A stretch of DNA of 64,000 nucleotides, from assembly GCF_002993965.1 (NCBI RefSeq), contig NZ_POST01000003.1, positions 183,368-247,367 of the forward strand. Reading direction: 5' to 3'. Every line of letters begins with the position of its first letter. Positions within the stretch are counted from its first letter, which is position 1. Position numbers and translations under genes: made by a program. The notes below the pieces were generated by a model. That model did not search any database and was not told the DNA's origin. It saw nothing but the letters and a program-made list of their open reading frames with translations. This document shows positions 1 through 9,770 of this stretch, one piece after another. The stretch comes from Apilactobacillus timberlakei (GTDB lineage: Bacteria; Bacillota; Bacilli; Lactobacillales; Lactobacillaceae).

Positions 1-76
1 TCATCAAGGATAAATAGTGTTACCATAGATTTGATGAAATAATAAAATTAAAACCAATTAACAAGGAGATAATAAT

Positions 77-514
77 ATCAATGATTTAATAAAAAAAATA
101 TTATTAAATTCAGAATATAGTAATGTTCAATTACATCCATATGAAAATAAATCAAAAGCCGAAGTAAAATATAAAGACAGTTACAGAAGAAAATATTTTG
201 TGCATAATATTATTAGAGTTGATTATTGGATCAAAGACAAAAATATTAAAAACAAAATGTTCAATTACATTGAAGATGAAGCAAATTCAATCAAAATTAT
301 TGGCAATAACAATATTCTAAGTAAAGATGATTTAGATACTTTATCAAAATCATTAATGGATTTAATCAGTAAATCAAATTATGATACCAAAAAATATACG
401 CAAAATGGCAAAGAATCTTTATCGCCATACGTAGATGTGTTTAGAAAAGGTGATAATGCTTTATTGAGTATTAGATTAGAAGGCATTCACCCTGCTAAGA
501 AACAGGTAATTTAG
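77..514 (+). CDS. Hypothetical protein, 145 aa, apparent ATC start
   Basis: I do not recognise the family. The reading frame is open from an in-frame stop at 59 to the stop at 512-514. A strong Shine-Dalgarno (AAGGAG, 63-68) is followed at normal distance by an in-frame ATC at 77. No ATG, GTG or TTG lies at a usable distance; the first canonical option is a GTG at 200, which has only a weak purine stretch before it and would remove 41 residues. An ATG at 81 is out of frame and gives only Met-Ile-stop. The product is hydrophilic, lysine- and asparagine-rich, with no signal peptide or membrane segment. A strong terminator follows at once. The ATC start is inferred from the sequence and not proven. 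Confidence 0.6.
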   Translation: MNDLIKKILLNSEYSNVQLHPYENKSKAEVKYKDSYRRKYFVHNIIRVDYWIKDKNIKNKMFNYIEDEANSIKIIGNNNILSKDDLDTLSKSLMDLISKSNYDTKKYTQNGKESLSPYVDVFRKGDNALLSIRLEGIHPAKKQVI

Positions 515-517
515 AGA

Positions 518-556
518 TAAAAAGCTCACTAAGAAAATATCTTAGTGAGCTTTTTT
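518..556 (+). terminator. Intrinsic terminator
   Basis: A near-perfect inverted repeat (AAGCTCACTAAGA and its complement, 5-base loop) has A-rich and T-rich flanks. It ends the unknown gene on the + strand and can also serve the leftward small membrane gene that ends at 570. Confidence 0.88.
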
Positions 557-569
557 GTAAATTCAAGAA

Positions 570-752
570 TCAATGCATAATAATGATATTAAATATATAT
601 GCACATAATAATTCTGGAACTATAATAATAACAAAAGTTATAATTGCATTTTTTAATCCAATCTTTTTTTCCAAAAATTTTAAACTTAAAGAAAAGATTA
701 AGCCAATTGTTGCAAATATCATAGCACTTATGTATAGAAAATATATATTCAT
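570..752 (-). CDS. Small two-helix membrane protein, 60 aa
   Basis: The family is not recognised. The start was chosen at an ATG five bases after a GGAGGG ribosome binding site; a TTG four codons upstream lies inside that site and is unlikely. The protein has two hydrophobic stretches, about residues 3-25 and 34-58, separated by a short basic loop (KFLEKKIGLKN), so it is probably a two-helix integral membrane protein. It stands alone between two terminators and nothing in the sequence indicates a role. Comparable small membrane proteins are common and often unstudied in lactobacilli. Confidence that it is translated rests on the ribosome binding site and clean hydrophobicity pattern. Confidence 0.55.
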   Translation of the reverse strand: MNIYFLYISAMIFATIGLIFSLSLKFLEKKIGLKNAIITFVIIIVPELLCAYIFNIIIMH

Positions 753-821
753 TTTGCCCTCCAAATTTTATATAATTTTAAATTATTCACCCCCTTAACT
801 TTTGTCAGTATATCATAAACA

Positions 822-855
822 AAAAAATGCTCTCGATAAACGAGAGCATTTTACT
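822..855 (-). terminator. Intrinsic terminator after the aldehyde dehydrogenase
   Basis: The perfect stem AATGCTCTCG / CGAGAGCATT with a 5-base loop sits just past the stop codon at 858. It is flanked by A and T runs, so it reads as a terminator on the - strand and possibly on both. Confidence 0.88.
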
Positions 856-857
856 TA

Positions 858-2234
858 TTACATATATTTATCAACTAGTTCTTCAAAGTTCTTATTTTCT
901 AGTGGGTAAGCAATTGTCTTATAGTTTAGTAAATCTGAATCAGTAACATTATGAGAAATAGAGTTATAACCCCATGAACCAGTTCCAAGGGTTAGTGATG
1001 GATCCAATCCATTAACAATATCACCAACACCACCAATACCACATTGGGTATTAACTAAAATACGACAAGCTTTCATAGTTAAACCAAATTCAGTAATTAA
1101 ATCATCATCAGTAGTACGAATGGCAGCAGTATGACCTAAACCACCGTAGTTTAACAATGCTTCAACAATTCTGAAAGCATCTTTACGGTCGGCAGCCTTA
1201 TAAACTGAAACCACTGGTGATAGTTTTTCACCTGATAGTAAGTAATCATGACCAATTCCAGTTAATTCAGCAGCTAATACCTTAGTATCAGCAGGCACTT
1301 CAATGCCAGCCATATCAGCAATCTTAGTAGCAGGACGGCCAGCAATTGGACCATTTACACCACCAGTTTTTTCGTTAAACATAGTTTTAGCTAATTTTTC
1401 TTGATCAGATTCTTTAATAAAGTAAACACCTTTGTCAGTCAATTTACCCTTTAAATCATCATAAATATCATTATCAATAACTAGACTATTTTCAGTAGCA
1501 CAAATCATTCCGTTATCAAAGGTCTTTGATGCCAAAATATCATTAGCAGCTGCTGCTAAATCAGCTGATTTTTCAACATAAAGTGGACCATTACCAGGAC
1601 CAACACCTAATGCTGGTTTACCAGTTGAATAAGCGGCCTTAACCATGGCAGGACCACCAGTAGCTAAAGTAGTTGCGACCCCATCATTATTAATTAATTT
1701 ATTGGTTGCTTCGATACTTGGTTCCGTAATCCATTGGATACTTCCTTCAGGAGCACCTGCTTTAATTGCAGCATCTAATACCACTTGCGCAGCTTTTGAT
1801 GAACTCTTCATTGCTTGAGGATGGAAACTAAAAATGATTGGATTTCTAGTTTTCATCGCTAAAATAGCTTTGAATAAAGTTGTTGAAGTTGGATTAGTAA
1901 CTGGAGTGATTCCAGCTAAGACTCCAAGGGGTTCAGCAATTTTAACTGTCTTTCTTTCACTATCTTCATCAACAATACCAACTGTTTTATGGTCTTTAAT
2001 GCGATGACCAACTTGACCAGAAGCAAAAATATTTTTGATTGCTTTATCATGAGCAACTCCACGACCAGTTTCTTCATACGCCATGTCAGCTAATTCTTTA
2101 CTATTTTCCAAACCAGCTTTAACCATTGCATCAACAATATGATCAACTTTTACTTGGTCAAAATCCATCATAGATTTTAAAGCAGTATTTGCTTTTATTA
2201 CTAATTTATTAATCATTTCATCAACTTGAACCAT
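858..2234 (-). CDS. Acylating aldehyde dehydrogenase, AdhE N-terminal domain only
   Basis: The 458-residue protein resembles the aldehyde dehydrogenase half of bifunctional AdhE, which reduces acetyl-CoA to acetaldehyde with NADH. The catalytic cysteine is in FDNGMICATEN, and the C-terminal part carries the AdhE-like LGTGSWGYNSISHNV stretch. The protein ends in a short linker (YPLENKNFEELVDKYM) where full AdhE (about 870 residues) continues into the iron alcohol dehydrogenase; no trace of that domain lies downstream. The start was placed at 2234 because AAGGAGGA lies 9 bases upstream; an ATG 19 codons earlier has no such site. It is monocistronic, with its own promoter and terminator. It could be a trimmed adhE or an ancestrally single-domain enzyme (acdH-like). 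Family assignment is firm; the physiological partner alcohol dehydrogenase is not in this window. Confidence 0.88.
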   Translation of the reverse strand: MVQVDEMINKLVIKANTALKSMMDFDQVKVDHIVDAMVKAGLENSKELADMAYEETGRGVAHDKAIKNIFASGQVGHRIKDHKTVGIVDEDSERKTVKIAEPLGVLAGITPVTNPTSTTLFKAILAMKTRNPIIFSFHPQAMKSSSKAAQVVLDAAIKAGAPEGSIQWITEPSIEATNKLINNDGVATTLATGGPAMVKAAYSTGKPALGVGPGNGPLYVEKSADLAAAANDILASKTFDNGMICATENSLVIDNDIYDDLKGKLTDKGVYFIKESDQEKLAKTMFNEKTGGVNGPIAGRPATKIADMAGIEVPADTKVLAAELTGIGHDYLLSGEKLSPVVSVYKAADRKDAFRIVEALLNYGGLGHTAAIRTTDDDLITEFGLTMKACRILVNTQCGIGGVGDIVNGLDPSLTLGTGSWGYNSISHNVTDSDLLNYKTIAYPLENKNFEELVDKYM

Positions 2235-2281
2235 ATAAGAACATCCTCCTTCAGAAAATCTTAATATGTCATTACCCTTAA

Positions 2282-2311
2282 ATTGTATCAAATTTCACAA
2301 AATGTATTCAA
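2282..2311 (-). promoter_or_regulatory. Promoter with Rex-like operator
   Basis: On the - strand, TTGAAT (2306-2311) and TACAAT (2282-2287) are separated by 18 bases. Between them lies TTGTGAAATTTGATACAA (2283-2300), which resembles the Rex operator consensus TTGTGA-N6-TCACAA with a degenerate right half. Rex represses NADH-recycling genes such as adhE in related bacteria, so redox control is plausible; binding is inference. Confidence 0.5.
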
Positions 2312-2327
2312 TGTTTCTGAGATGACT

Positions 2328-5300
2328 CTAATTAATTTTTTCTGCTTGGTTAATTGACAACAAGTATAAATATTTACCAGTCACTGGTTTATTTAAGATG
2401 TTGGATAAAGCCTTCGCATATAAATTAATTTGTCCACGATATTTTTCAATAATTTTGTCTACATGTTGGTCAATATTGTGATTACCAATATAGTCAGTTT
2501 TGTAGTCAAATAGGACAACATGATCAGAAAATTCTAGATAACCATCAATAATTCCGTGAATCAATATTTTTTCATCACTATCTTTATCAAAACCATTAAA
2601 AACCAAATTAGCATTCATTAACATGGAAAATGGTGCTTCTCTGGATAATTTGTCATAATTTTCTAAAATTAATTTTCCTAAATCAGTATCAAATAATTTA
2701 ACAACTTTATCGATATCAATCTTATTAGCCACTTCTTTAGTAATAACTTGATCTGCAACTAATCTTTCAATTAAATCAATGATTTCTTGATTCGATGGAT
2801 GCTTAGATAAATCTAATTCTTGTAAAATTAAATGCGTCGCCGTTCCGACTTCTGCTGGACTAGGCTGACTAACTGATTGCATGAATTGTGGTTCATCAAA
2901 ATCACTATTCACATAACGACTACTTTGTTTATTTGCTTGCCAATCTTCATCATAGTTCCCCAAAGTGATATTATCAGGATCTTCAAATAGCCGTTTGATT
3001 TCTGATACTGATTGATAAGCAGTAGTTTGTGTAGCCACTTGATTAGGATATTGAAATTCCATGATTTGATCAATCTTATCGACATTAATATCATCTGGTA
3101 ATGGCCTTTTGGCTAATTTGGCAAATGCTGATAACCATTCTTTATTATCGGCATTATCACCACTAATCAGATTTTTCGACAAATCGTTTTGATTATAGAA
3201 ATTTACATCAAATTGAGTTTGATCTTCATCTAAACCTGAGTAAGTAGTGTCATCACCAAATTTTGCACGGAAAAGTGGATGACGAACTAATGCGGGTCCA
3301 ATCCAATCTAAATAATTTTTAGCCCCACTTCTTAGTTCATTTGATAACAAGAGATGATCACTATGGGCAGCTTTTTGCCAGGCATTAATAATCTTAGTAC
3401 GATCATTGCCATTCTTAGTAGCCCCTACAATGAACAATTGTTGCTCTGCACGCGTTAAGGCTACATATAATTTTCGCATTTCTTCCGCAAGTAATCCTCT
3501 ATTCTCCACTTGTGTAACTACTTGGCGCTGTAAAGTATCTTCTTTAAATCGATTATCAGGATTTAAATAAGTAATCCCTAAACCTAATTGATCATTTAAA
3601 ACATACGGTTGTTTACTATCTTGTTGATTAAAACCATGTGAAGCATCAATTAAAAATACAACGGGGAATTCTAGTCCTTTACTTCCATGAATGGTCATGA
3701 CAGAAACCGCATTCGTATTTTCATCAGCGTTGGCTTCATCTAAATCTTCATTTCGTTCTTGCATATGACGAACAAAACGCACAAATTGGAATAATCCTTT
3801 AAAACTAGTTTTTTCATAGTCAAAAGCTCGTTCATAAAGTGCATGCAAATTAGCTTGACGTTGCTTACCAGCAGGCATTCCACCCACATAATCTAGAAAT
3901 CCAGTAGTTTGATAAATATGCCAAATTAAATCCACAATCTCATGTTGTTGCGCAATATTTCTAAATTCAGTTAGTTGATCTAAAAAGACTTTTATTTTTT
4001 CAAAGACTTGGTTACCAAATTCAGTACTTGCAGCAGTTGGGTAATCATGCATAAATTTAAGCACCGCATTAAAGTAATCACCAGTTTTAGCATTGATTCT
4101 TAAGTATGCTAATTGATTTTCATTTAAACCAACAATTGGTGAACGAAGCACTGCAACTAATGGAATGTCCTGATATGGATTATCAATAATACTCAATATT
4201 GCCATCATAACTTGAATTTCAGTAGTTTTGAAATAGCTTTGAGCTCCATTTACAATCAAGGGAATATTATGGCTACCGAAAATATCTGATAGTACTAAGT
4301 TATTATTTCTAGTTGAAGAAATAATTGCAATGTCTGAATATTCAATTGGGCGCATCGTTTGCTTTTTACGATCATAAACTTGCATTTGTTTATTAAGCAT
4401 TTCATCAATTTTTTGCGCTACAATTTCAATTTGACCATGTGCACTATCTTGAATTTGAAATTGCTCATCAACAACTTCTTCATCATCGTCTTTACTCTCA
4501 TACATTAATAGATCAACATTTGATTTTAAGCTATCAGGATATTTAGCACCTGCTTTTAATTTAGCGTCATCAGTATAATCAATATCACCAATTTGTTTAT
4601 CCATAATTTGCGTAAAAATTAAATTGATAAATTCATCAATATTTTTAGCAGAACGAAAGTTATCAGGCAAAACAATTGTCTCATCATCAGGATTATCCAT
4701 ACGGTCAATAAACATTGAGGGGTCAGCTAAACGAAAACGATAAATAGATTGCTTAACGTCCCCTACCATAAACATATTACTAGCATCTTGTTTAGCAACT
4801 GTTGAAATAATGGCATCTTGCAGGCGATTATTATCTTGATATTCATCAATCATAATTTCATTGTATTGCGATTGTAGAATTTCACGAATTCCTTTTGACT
4901 TCGCATTATCACCACTCAAAATATCATATGCATAATGTTCAACATCGATAAATTCAAGTGCATGGCGCTTTAATTTGGCTTGTTGGTAACTGTCGCTAAA
5001 AGTTAAAACCACGCGCACTAATTTATCTACCAATTTTTTTGAAGCTTGCATAATTGATAAATTATCAGTTTCATTTAGTGCAAAATATTTGTCTGGCAAC
5101 TTTTGAAAAGCTTTTTTGGCACCATCACGAATATCTTTAATTCGATTATGCGTCCCCTTATCTACATCATCATAGGTTTTATTGGTTCGAGGGAAGCTCT
5201 TGAATTTTACTTCACTAAATTTCTTTCGCAAATCATCCCAATTATTGTGCTGCAATACATCTAAAAGGTTTTGCATCGATTCAATGTCTAATTGCACGCA

Positions 5301-6050
5301 AGCAGCTTCTTTTTCTAATCCATTATCTTCAGCCACTGTTTTAGCTGATTCAAATGATAGCTTTTGTTGTGCCACTTCATTTTCAATTATTGGTAATAAA
5401 TGTTTTTGATAAAAATCACTATCAGTAATTAAACCTGAATCAATATCATAGATATCAGGGGTTTGTTTTAACCATTCAATTGAATCTTGATTAACGTTTG
5501 CGTAGTCGTAAGTTTTAAAGACTAAATTAGTTAATCCATCATCAGAACGATCATCAGAGAAATTTTCCGTTAATTGTGCGAAACTACCATCCTTATCATT
5601 AGCATATAAATCTTCTCTAACATTTTCCCAGACTTGTTCTTTTAACATTTGGCTTTCCGTCTGATCTGCTAATAAACGAAAGTTAGGATCTAAGTTAATA
5701 ATATAATAGTAATTTTGCACAATTTTCTGACAAAAGGCATCTAAAGTTGAAATATCAGCTACTGGTAAACGACGTAATTGCTTCACTAAGAATACCTTAG
5801 TGTCATTATTATCAGTCTGATTAAGTCGTTCACGCAGCGCTGTTTGAATCCGATCACGCATTTCTTTCGCAGCTGCTTTAGTAAAAGTTAAAATCAACAT
5901 CTCATCGATATCAATATGTTCATTCAATAATTTGTTAATAACTCGATCTACTAACACCCGGGTTTTCCCAGATCCAGCCGATGCTGAAACTAAAACATTT
6001 TTATCAAAATTGCTAGAAATAGCTTTTTCTTGTGGCTTTGTATATTGCAT
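2328..6050 (-). CDS. addA: ATP-dependent helicase/nuclease subunit AddA (RexA)
   Basis: This is the UvrD-type helicase and nuclease subunit of the AddAB/RexAB complex, which resects double-strand breaks for homologous recombination. At 1240 residues it has the usual length. The Walker A motif is ASAGSGKT (residues 23-30). Further motifs follow in order: IMIDEYQD (Walker B), GDVKQSIYRFR, VMTIHGSKGLE and KLYVALTRAEQ. The C-terminal RecB-like nuclease domain shows IIDGY and FDYKTD, supplying the metal-binding aspartates and the lysine. It is encoded two bases after the end of rexB, so the two are co-translated. No frameshift or missing motif is seen. Confidence 0.96.
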   Translation of the reverse strand: MQYTKPQEKAISSNFDKNVLVSASAGSGKTRVLVDRVINKLLNEHIDIDEMLILTFTKAAAKEMRDRIQTALRERLNQTDNNDTKVFLVKQLRRLPVADISTLDAFCQKIVQNYYYIINLDPNFRLLADQTESQMLKEQVWENVREDLYANDKDGSFAQLTENFSDDRSDDGLTNLVFKTYDYANVNQDSIEWLKQTPDIYDIDSGLITDSDFYQKHLLPIIENEVAQQKLSFESAKTVAEDNGLEKEAACVQLDIESMQNLLDVLQHNNWDDLRKKFSEVKFKSFPRTNKTYDDVDKGTHNRIKDIRDGAKKAFQKLPDKYFALNETDNLSIMQASKKLVDKLVRVVLTFSDSYQQAKLKRHALEFIDVEHYAYDILSGDNAKSKGIREILQSQYNEIMIDEYQDNNRLQDAIISTVAKQDASNMFMVGDVKQSIYRFRLADPSMFIDRMDNPDDETIVLPDNFRSAKNIDEFINLIFTQIMDKQIGDIDYTDDAKLKAGAKYPDSLKSNVDLLMYESKDDDEEVVDEQFQIQDSAHGQIEIVAQKIDEMLNKQMQVYDRKKQTMRPIEYSDIAIISSTRNNNLVLSDIFGSHNIPLIVNGAQSYFKTTEIQVMMAILSIIDNPYQDIPLVAVLRSPIVGLNENQLAYLRINAKTGDYFNAVLKFMHDYPTAASTEFGNQVFEKIKVFLDQLTEFRNIAQQHEIVDLIWHIYQTTGFLDYVGGMPAGKQRQANLHALYERAFDYEKTSFKGLFQFVRFVRHMQERNEDLDEANADENTNAVSVMTIHGSKGLEFPVVFLIDASHGFNQQDSKQPYVLNDQLGLGITYLNPDNRFKEDTLQRQVVTQVENRGLLAEEMRKLYVALTRAEQQLFIVGATKNGNDRTKIINAWQKAAHSDHLLLSNELRSGAKNYLDWIGPALVRHPLFRAKFGDDTTYSGLDEDQTQFDVNFYNQNDLSKNLISGDNADNKEWLSAFAKLAKRPLPDDINVDKIDQIMEFQYPNQVATQTTAYQSVSEIKRLFEDPDNITLGNYDEDWQANKQSSRYVNSDFDEPQFMQSVSQPSPAEVGTATHLILQELDLSKHPSNQEIIDLIERLVADQVITKEVANKIDIDKVVKLFDTDLGKLILENYDKLSREAPFSMLMNANLVFNGFDKDSDEKILIHGIIDGYLEFSDHVVLFDYKTDYIGNHNIDQHVDKIIEKYRGQINLYAKALSNILNKPVTGKYLYLLSINQAEKIN

Positions 6051-6052
6051 GA

Positions 6053-9000
6053 TTAGTTGTCACCTCGTAACTTCTTTAGAATACTTGGTAAATTATAGTT
6101 TTCTACATCACGGTAATTATTTTCATTTAATAATGGATCAAATTGCATGATGGAACGATAAGGAGTGTACTGCATTGCATCTTGATTTTGTCCGAAGCGA
6201 GCCGGTTTCATATCAATATTTCCAGAGAAAATATCATGACCAGCTTTAGTAATTAATTTTTCATTGTGCTTCAATAACAAATCTAAATCTTCTGGTTGCA
6301 CAATTGGACTACTTTTATAGTAACTACCATCTTTTTTCTTTTGGATGGGAAATACTTTGGAACTTCCATATTTATCATCAGCAATGGTTGAATCAATTTT
6401 TTGAAGCAAGTCGCCATTATTAACCAAAATCCCTTGATATTTTTGTTTACTTAAAATCGCATCTTCAAAAGTTTTTCTTAAATCACTCTTTGAATATTTT
6501 GGATTAAAGATGTGCATGTAAACGGCACCGGCTAATTCAGCTTTTCCTTCTTCATCAAAGATGCCTAAATTATGAGCCAATACATCAATATAAGTCATCA
6601 TTTGCATCGAAGTTCCATCATATACCCGACCAAAATCCATTTTACGTTCACTAGACTTGTAATCGACGATTCCTAAATAATCATGACCATCCACATTCAT
6701 GTAATCAATACGATCAATCCGACCACGCACATTAATTAATTTCGGTGTTTTGATTTCTTCATCTTCTGGAATATCAAACTTCAATGGTTTTAAGTCATTT
6801 TTATGACCTACTTGGCCAAAAGATATTTCAGTTTTACGTGGCCGCATCGGTGTAAATTGGCTTTGTCTTTGCATCGTTTCAATCGTATGTTTAATGGTCT
6901 TTATTAATTGTGATTTAATGTAGTTCATCCGACTGGAGCTTTGCAGAATCGTGTATTGCACATCATTAGGATCTTCTAACATTTTAGCCGTTACTGTATC
7001 CACCAATTCATTCATTGCTAGTTTGTCCAATGATGATAGGTCAACATGTTCTTCATTCACAACGCGCATCAATTTATCTAAAGCTTCATGGTAGAACTGA
7101 CCAGTACTTGCTGGTGATAAGTCAAAAACATCCCGTTCTTTTAGATTTAAACCATACTTCAAGAAATACTCATATGGATTACTGTAAAATTGTTCTAATT
7201 TAGAAATTGAAGTATTAATTTGATCACCATAAAGACCAGTAATTATATTATCAGTAAGTTTAGTAGGCGTATTATTGTAATCCAAGCCACCCAATAATTT
7301 ATCAGTTAATGACGATAAATTATTATCTTTCACTAATTGATTATAAATATAGTGCCAAACAGGCGCCAATTTAGTATTAGTAGCTTTACTATTTTGACTA
7401 GCTTGCACTAAATGCCTTAGGGTTGCTCGCTTGGTCCCGATAAATTGTCTAATAATGGGATCATCAGCTTTAGGCATGCTCTTTAAATGCTCAACATTTA
7501 AATTAAAATGTTCTGCAATCCGTGCTACATATGGTGAAACATTAATAGAACTATCATCATCTTCGCCCAAAGTATATGAAAAAATTAATTGATCACTACC
7601 AGCCAAAAATGCTAAATAATTTAAGAACGGATCATTGGCCATTTGTTTTTCCGATGTTTCACGCAAATATTGTCCGTCAGCAAAACTATCTTCTAAGTCA
7701 TCACGATCAGCATCACTAAATAAAGCTTCATTAGTTACTTTATCAGGCATCACATCATCAGTTGAACCCATCATAAAAATCACTTTACGATTATCCATTT
7801 GTACAATTCCACTTTCAGAAATTGCGACTTGGTCTAATGTTGATGGAATTTGCGAATAATTAGCACCTTCAAATCCACTTTGTAGTAATAAAAGAAAATC
7901 CTCTAGTTTAAATTCACGCTCGCCTAAAATTGAAACAAAGTCGTCAAGCAAGTTACAAAATGTTTGCCAGACCTGTTCTGGTTGTGAAGCTTCAACTAAT
8001 TTACCATCATCAATAGATTGTTTACGCCATGCTTTTAACTGGTCAGTAACGCCCATATTAACCAAAAATTCATATAAAACTTGAGCTGCTTTTGCACCCG
8101 TTTTGGCTCTTTTAATTCGGTTAAAGAATGCTGGTAAATTCTCTTTAATAAAGTGACGAATCATATTGATTTGTTGATCAATGTCGACAAATTTATCAGC
8201 TTTTACCCCAAAATCGCTATCAGAAAACCATGCATATTGCCAATCAGTCGCTTGTAACCAACGGTTGCCTTCATAGCCATTTTTCAAAACTAAGTTTTCA
8301 GTTAAAGCTACGGCTCTGCGATAATCGTCAATCGAAATATACTCACCATTTTCATCTTTAGGAATAAATAATTCAGTCTTTAGTAAACGCATCACATCAG
8401 CATATTGATAGCTGCGTTTACTATTAACTGGGTCGATATTAAACAATGAATTAATAAGTTCCACTAATGGATGATCTTCCATTGAACGACTGACATCATT
8501 AAATGAAGGAATATCTTCTAAATCAAAAATCGGTGCTAAAACATTTTGATAACGATCTAAGTGACGAGTCATTACTAGAAAATCTGAATAACGATAATGC
8601 TTAGTTGCTACCATCTGACGAATCTTAGTTGCAATATGTTCTACTTCTGAGAATGGACTATCGGCTCTAAACACTTGAATAGAATCATTATTTTTTAATG
8701 GTACTTTATCAATAATTCCTAATTTAGTGGATTGTTGCCAATATTTATCAAACGTTCTTAAATCATCGCTAACACGTTGTTGTTTAGCCATTTGATCCAC
8801 TAAAATATGGGTGTTATTATCACGTGCAAAGTTATAAAAATGATTATATAACTTTGCTGATTGATAAAAAAGATTGGGATTTTCAGGTAGTTGATTGGCA
8901 TATTTTCGATTCAAGTTTAAAGAAATTGTCACACTTTTAGCATATTGAATTAAAAGTTCAACTAAGTGACGTTCTTGAGCAGTAAATTGATTAAAACCAT

Positions 9001-9625
9001 TAAAATAAAAATGACTTTTAGATAAATCTAAGTTATCTTCCAACAAATAATTACAAAATAAATTAATGACATCCGATTTATATAAATATTTACCATCAGT
9101 TTGTTTTTCAAAAGCACGATAAATAATAATAAAATCATGCATCTTATCGTGTAAACTAGATTTTAAATTTTCATTTTTTGTGTAAATATTACTTAAATCA
9201 TCTGCAGAAATTTGCCCTGCTTGCATTTCCGAAATTTGTTGAGAAATTTTTTGAATAAAGCCTGGTTGACCACTTTCACCGCGAAAGACAGTTAACTCAT
9301 CTTGATGATCTAAAATAATTTGATAAATCAACATGTTAATTCCAGATTCACTTAAACGAGTCCGTTGATATTCAAGATTATTTTTCATGTAATACCAAAC
9401 TAAACGTGTAATTGAGAAAGTCTGAAACTTGCTTTCTGCATAAATTGATTCATTTTTTGAATTTAATTTTTTTAACGCTTGAACTTCAGATTCAAACTTA
9501 ATATGGTTAGGCACCAGATAAAAATACTGATCATTGGGATTTTCATTTAGTGATTTTTTAAGTTGTTCAATAATAACTGCCTCATGGTCGTAACTAGCAG
9601 TTCCTAAAATAAATTGCAGTGCCAT
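6053..9625 (-). CDS. rexB: ATP-dependent nuclease subunit RexB (AddB-type)
   Basis: This 1190-residue protein is the second subunit of the recombination nuclease. The N-terminus (MALQFILGTASYDHE) occupies the place of the AddB Walker A site but lacks GKT, as in RexB. The C-terminal nuclease domain is intact (GRIDRID, IVDYKSSERKMDF). I find no cysteine cluster around the nuclease domain, so the iron-sulfur staple of Bacillus AddB appears absent, again a RexB trait known from Lactococcus and Streptococcus. It is first in a two-gene operon with addA. The 145-base upstream gap holds a parS-like palindrome. Confidence 0.94.
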   Translation of the reverse strand: MALQFILGTASYDHEAVIIEQLKKSLNENPNDQYFYLVPNHIKFESEVQALKKLNSKNESIYAESKFQTFSITRLVWYYMKNNLEYQRTRLSESGINMLIYQIILDHQDELTVFRGESGQPGFIQKISQQISEMQAGQISADDLSNIYTKNENLKSSLHDKMHDFIIIYRAFEKQTDGKYLYKSDVINLFCNYLLEDNLDLSKSHFYFNGFNQFTAQERHLVELLIQYAKSVTISLNLNRKYANQLPENPNLFYQSAKLYNHFYNFARDNNTHILVDQMAKQQRVSDDLRTFDKYWQQSTKLGIIDKVPLKNNDSIQVFRADSPFSEVEHIATKIRQMVATKHYRYSDFLVMTRHLDRYQNVLAPIFDLEDIPSFNDVSRSMEDHPLVELINSLFNIDPVNSKRSYQYADVMRLLKTELFIPKDENGEYISIDDYRRAVALTENLVLKNGYEGNRWLQATDWQYAWFSDSDFGVKADKFVDIDQQINMIRHFIKENLPAFFNRIKRAKTGAKAAQVLYEFLVNMGVTDQLKAWRKQSIDDGKLVEASQPEQVWQTFCNLLDDFVSILGEREFKLEDFLLLLQSGFEGANYSQIPSTLDQVAISESGIVQMDNRKVIFMMGSTDDVMPDKVTNEALFSDADRDDLEDSFADGQYLRETSEKQMANDPFLNYLAFLAGSDQLIFSYTLGEDDDSSINVSPYVARIAEHFNLNVEHLKSMPKADDPIIRQFIGTKRATLRHLVQASQNSKATNTKLAPVWHYIYNQLVKDNNLSSLTDKLLGGLDYNNTPTKLTDNIITGLYGDQINTSISKLEQFYSNPYEYFLKYGLNLKERDVFDLSPASTGQFYHEALDKLMRVVNEEHVDLSSLDKLAMNELVDTVTAKMLEDPNDVQYTILQSSSRMNYIKSQLIKTIKHTIETMQRQSQFTPMRPRKTEISFGQVGHKNDLKPLKFDIPEDEEIKTPKLINVRGRIDRIDYMNVDGHDYLGIVDYKSSERKMDFGRVYDGTSMQMMTYIDVLAHNLGIFDEEGKAELAGAVYMHIFNPKYSKSDLRKTFEDAILSKQKYQGILVNNGDLLQKIDSTIADDKYGSSKVFPIQKKKDGSYYKSSPIVQPEDLDLLLKHNEKLITKAGHDIFSGNIDMKPARFGQNQDAMQYTPYRSIMQFDPLLNENNYRDVENYNLPSILKKLRGDN

Positions 9626-9713
9626 TAAATTATCCCTTCTTTTTCATTAAATAGTATCTATCATTATATAATACGAACTAAATTTTAAAAAATTTTGTAA
9701 AAAGAAAACGCTA

Positions 9714-9751
9714 TATTTTAAAAATGTTTCATGTGAAACATTTTTAAAATA
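9714..9751. promoter_or_regulatory. parS-like site inside a 38-bp palindrome
   Basis: TGTTTCATGTGAAACA (9725-9740) differs at one base from the ParB/Spo0J parS consensus TGTTTCACGTGAAACA. The palindrome continues outward for 11 more bases on each side (18-base arms around a TG centre). The long AT-rich stem could also work as a weak terminator for the gene ending at 9771. Confidence 0.7.
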
Positions 9752-9770
9752 CAACGTTTGAAATAATCAA

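Noticed and set aside
583-798. Rightward reading frame of 71 codons.
   Set aside because: It is antisense to a better-supported leftward membrane protein with ribosome binding site and has none of its own.
858-2234. The aldehyde dehydrogenase might be an adhE pseudogene.
   Set aside because: Promoter, ribosome binding site, catalytic residues and terminator are intact and no residual alcohol dehydrogenase codons follow, so it is annotated as a functional single-domain gene.
5182-7859. Several antisense frames of 60 to 75 codons inside addA and rexB.
   Set aside because: They lack ribosome binding sites and coincide with intact helicase and nuclease coding sequence; typical shadows.
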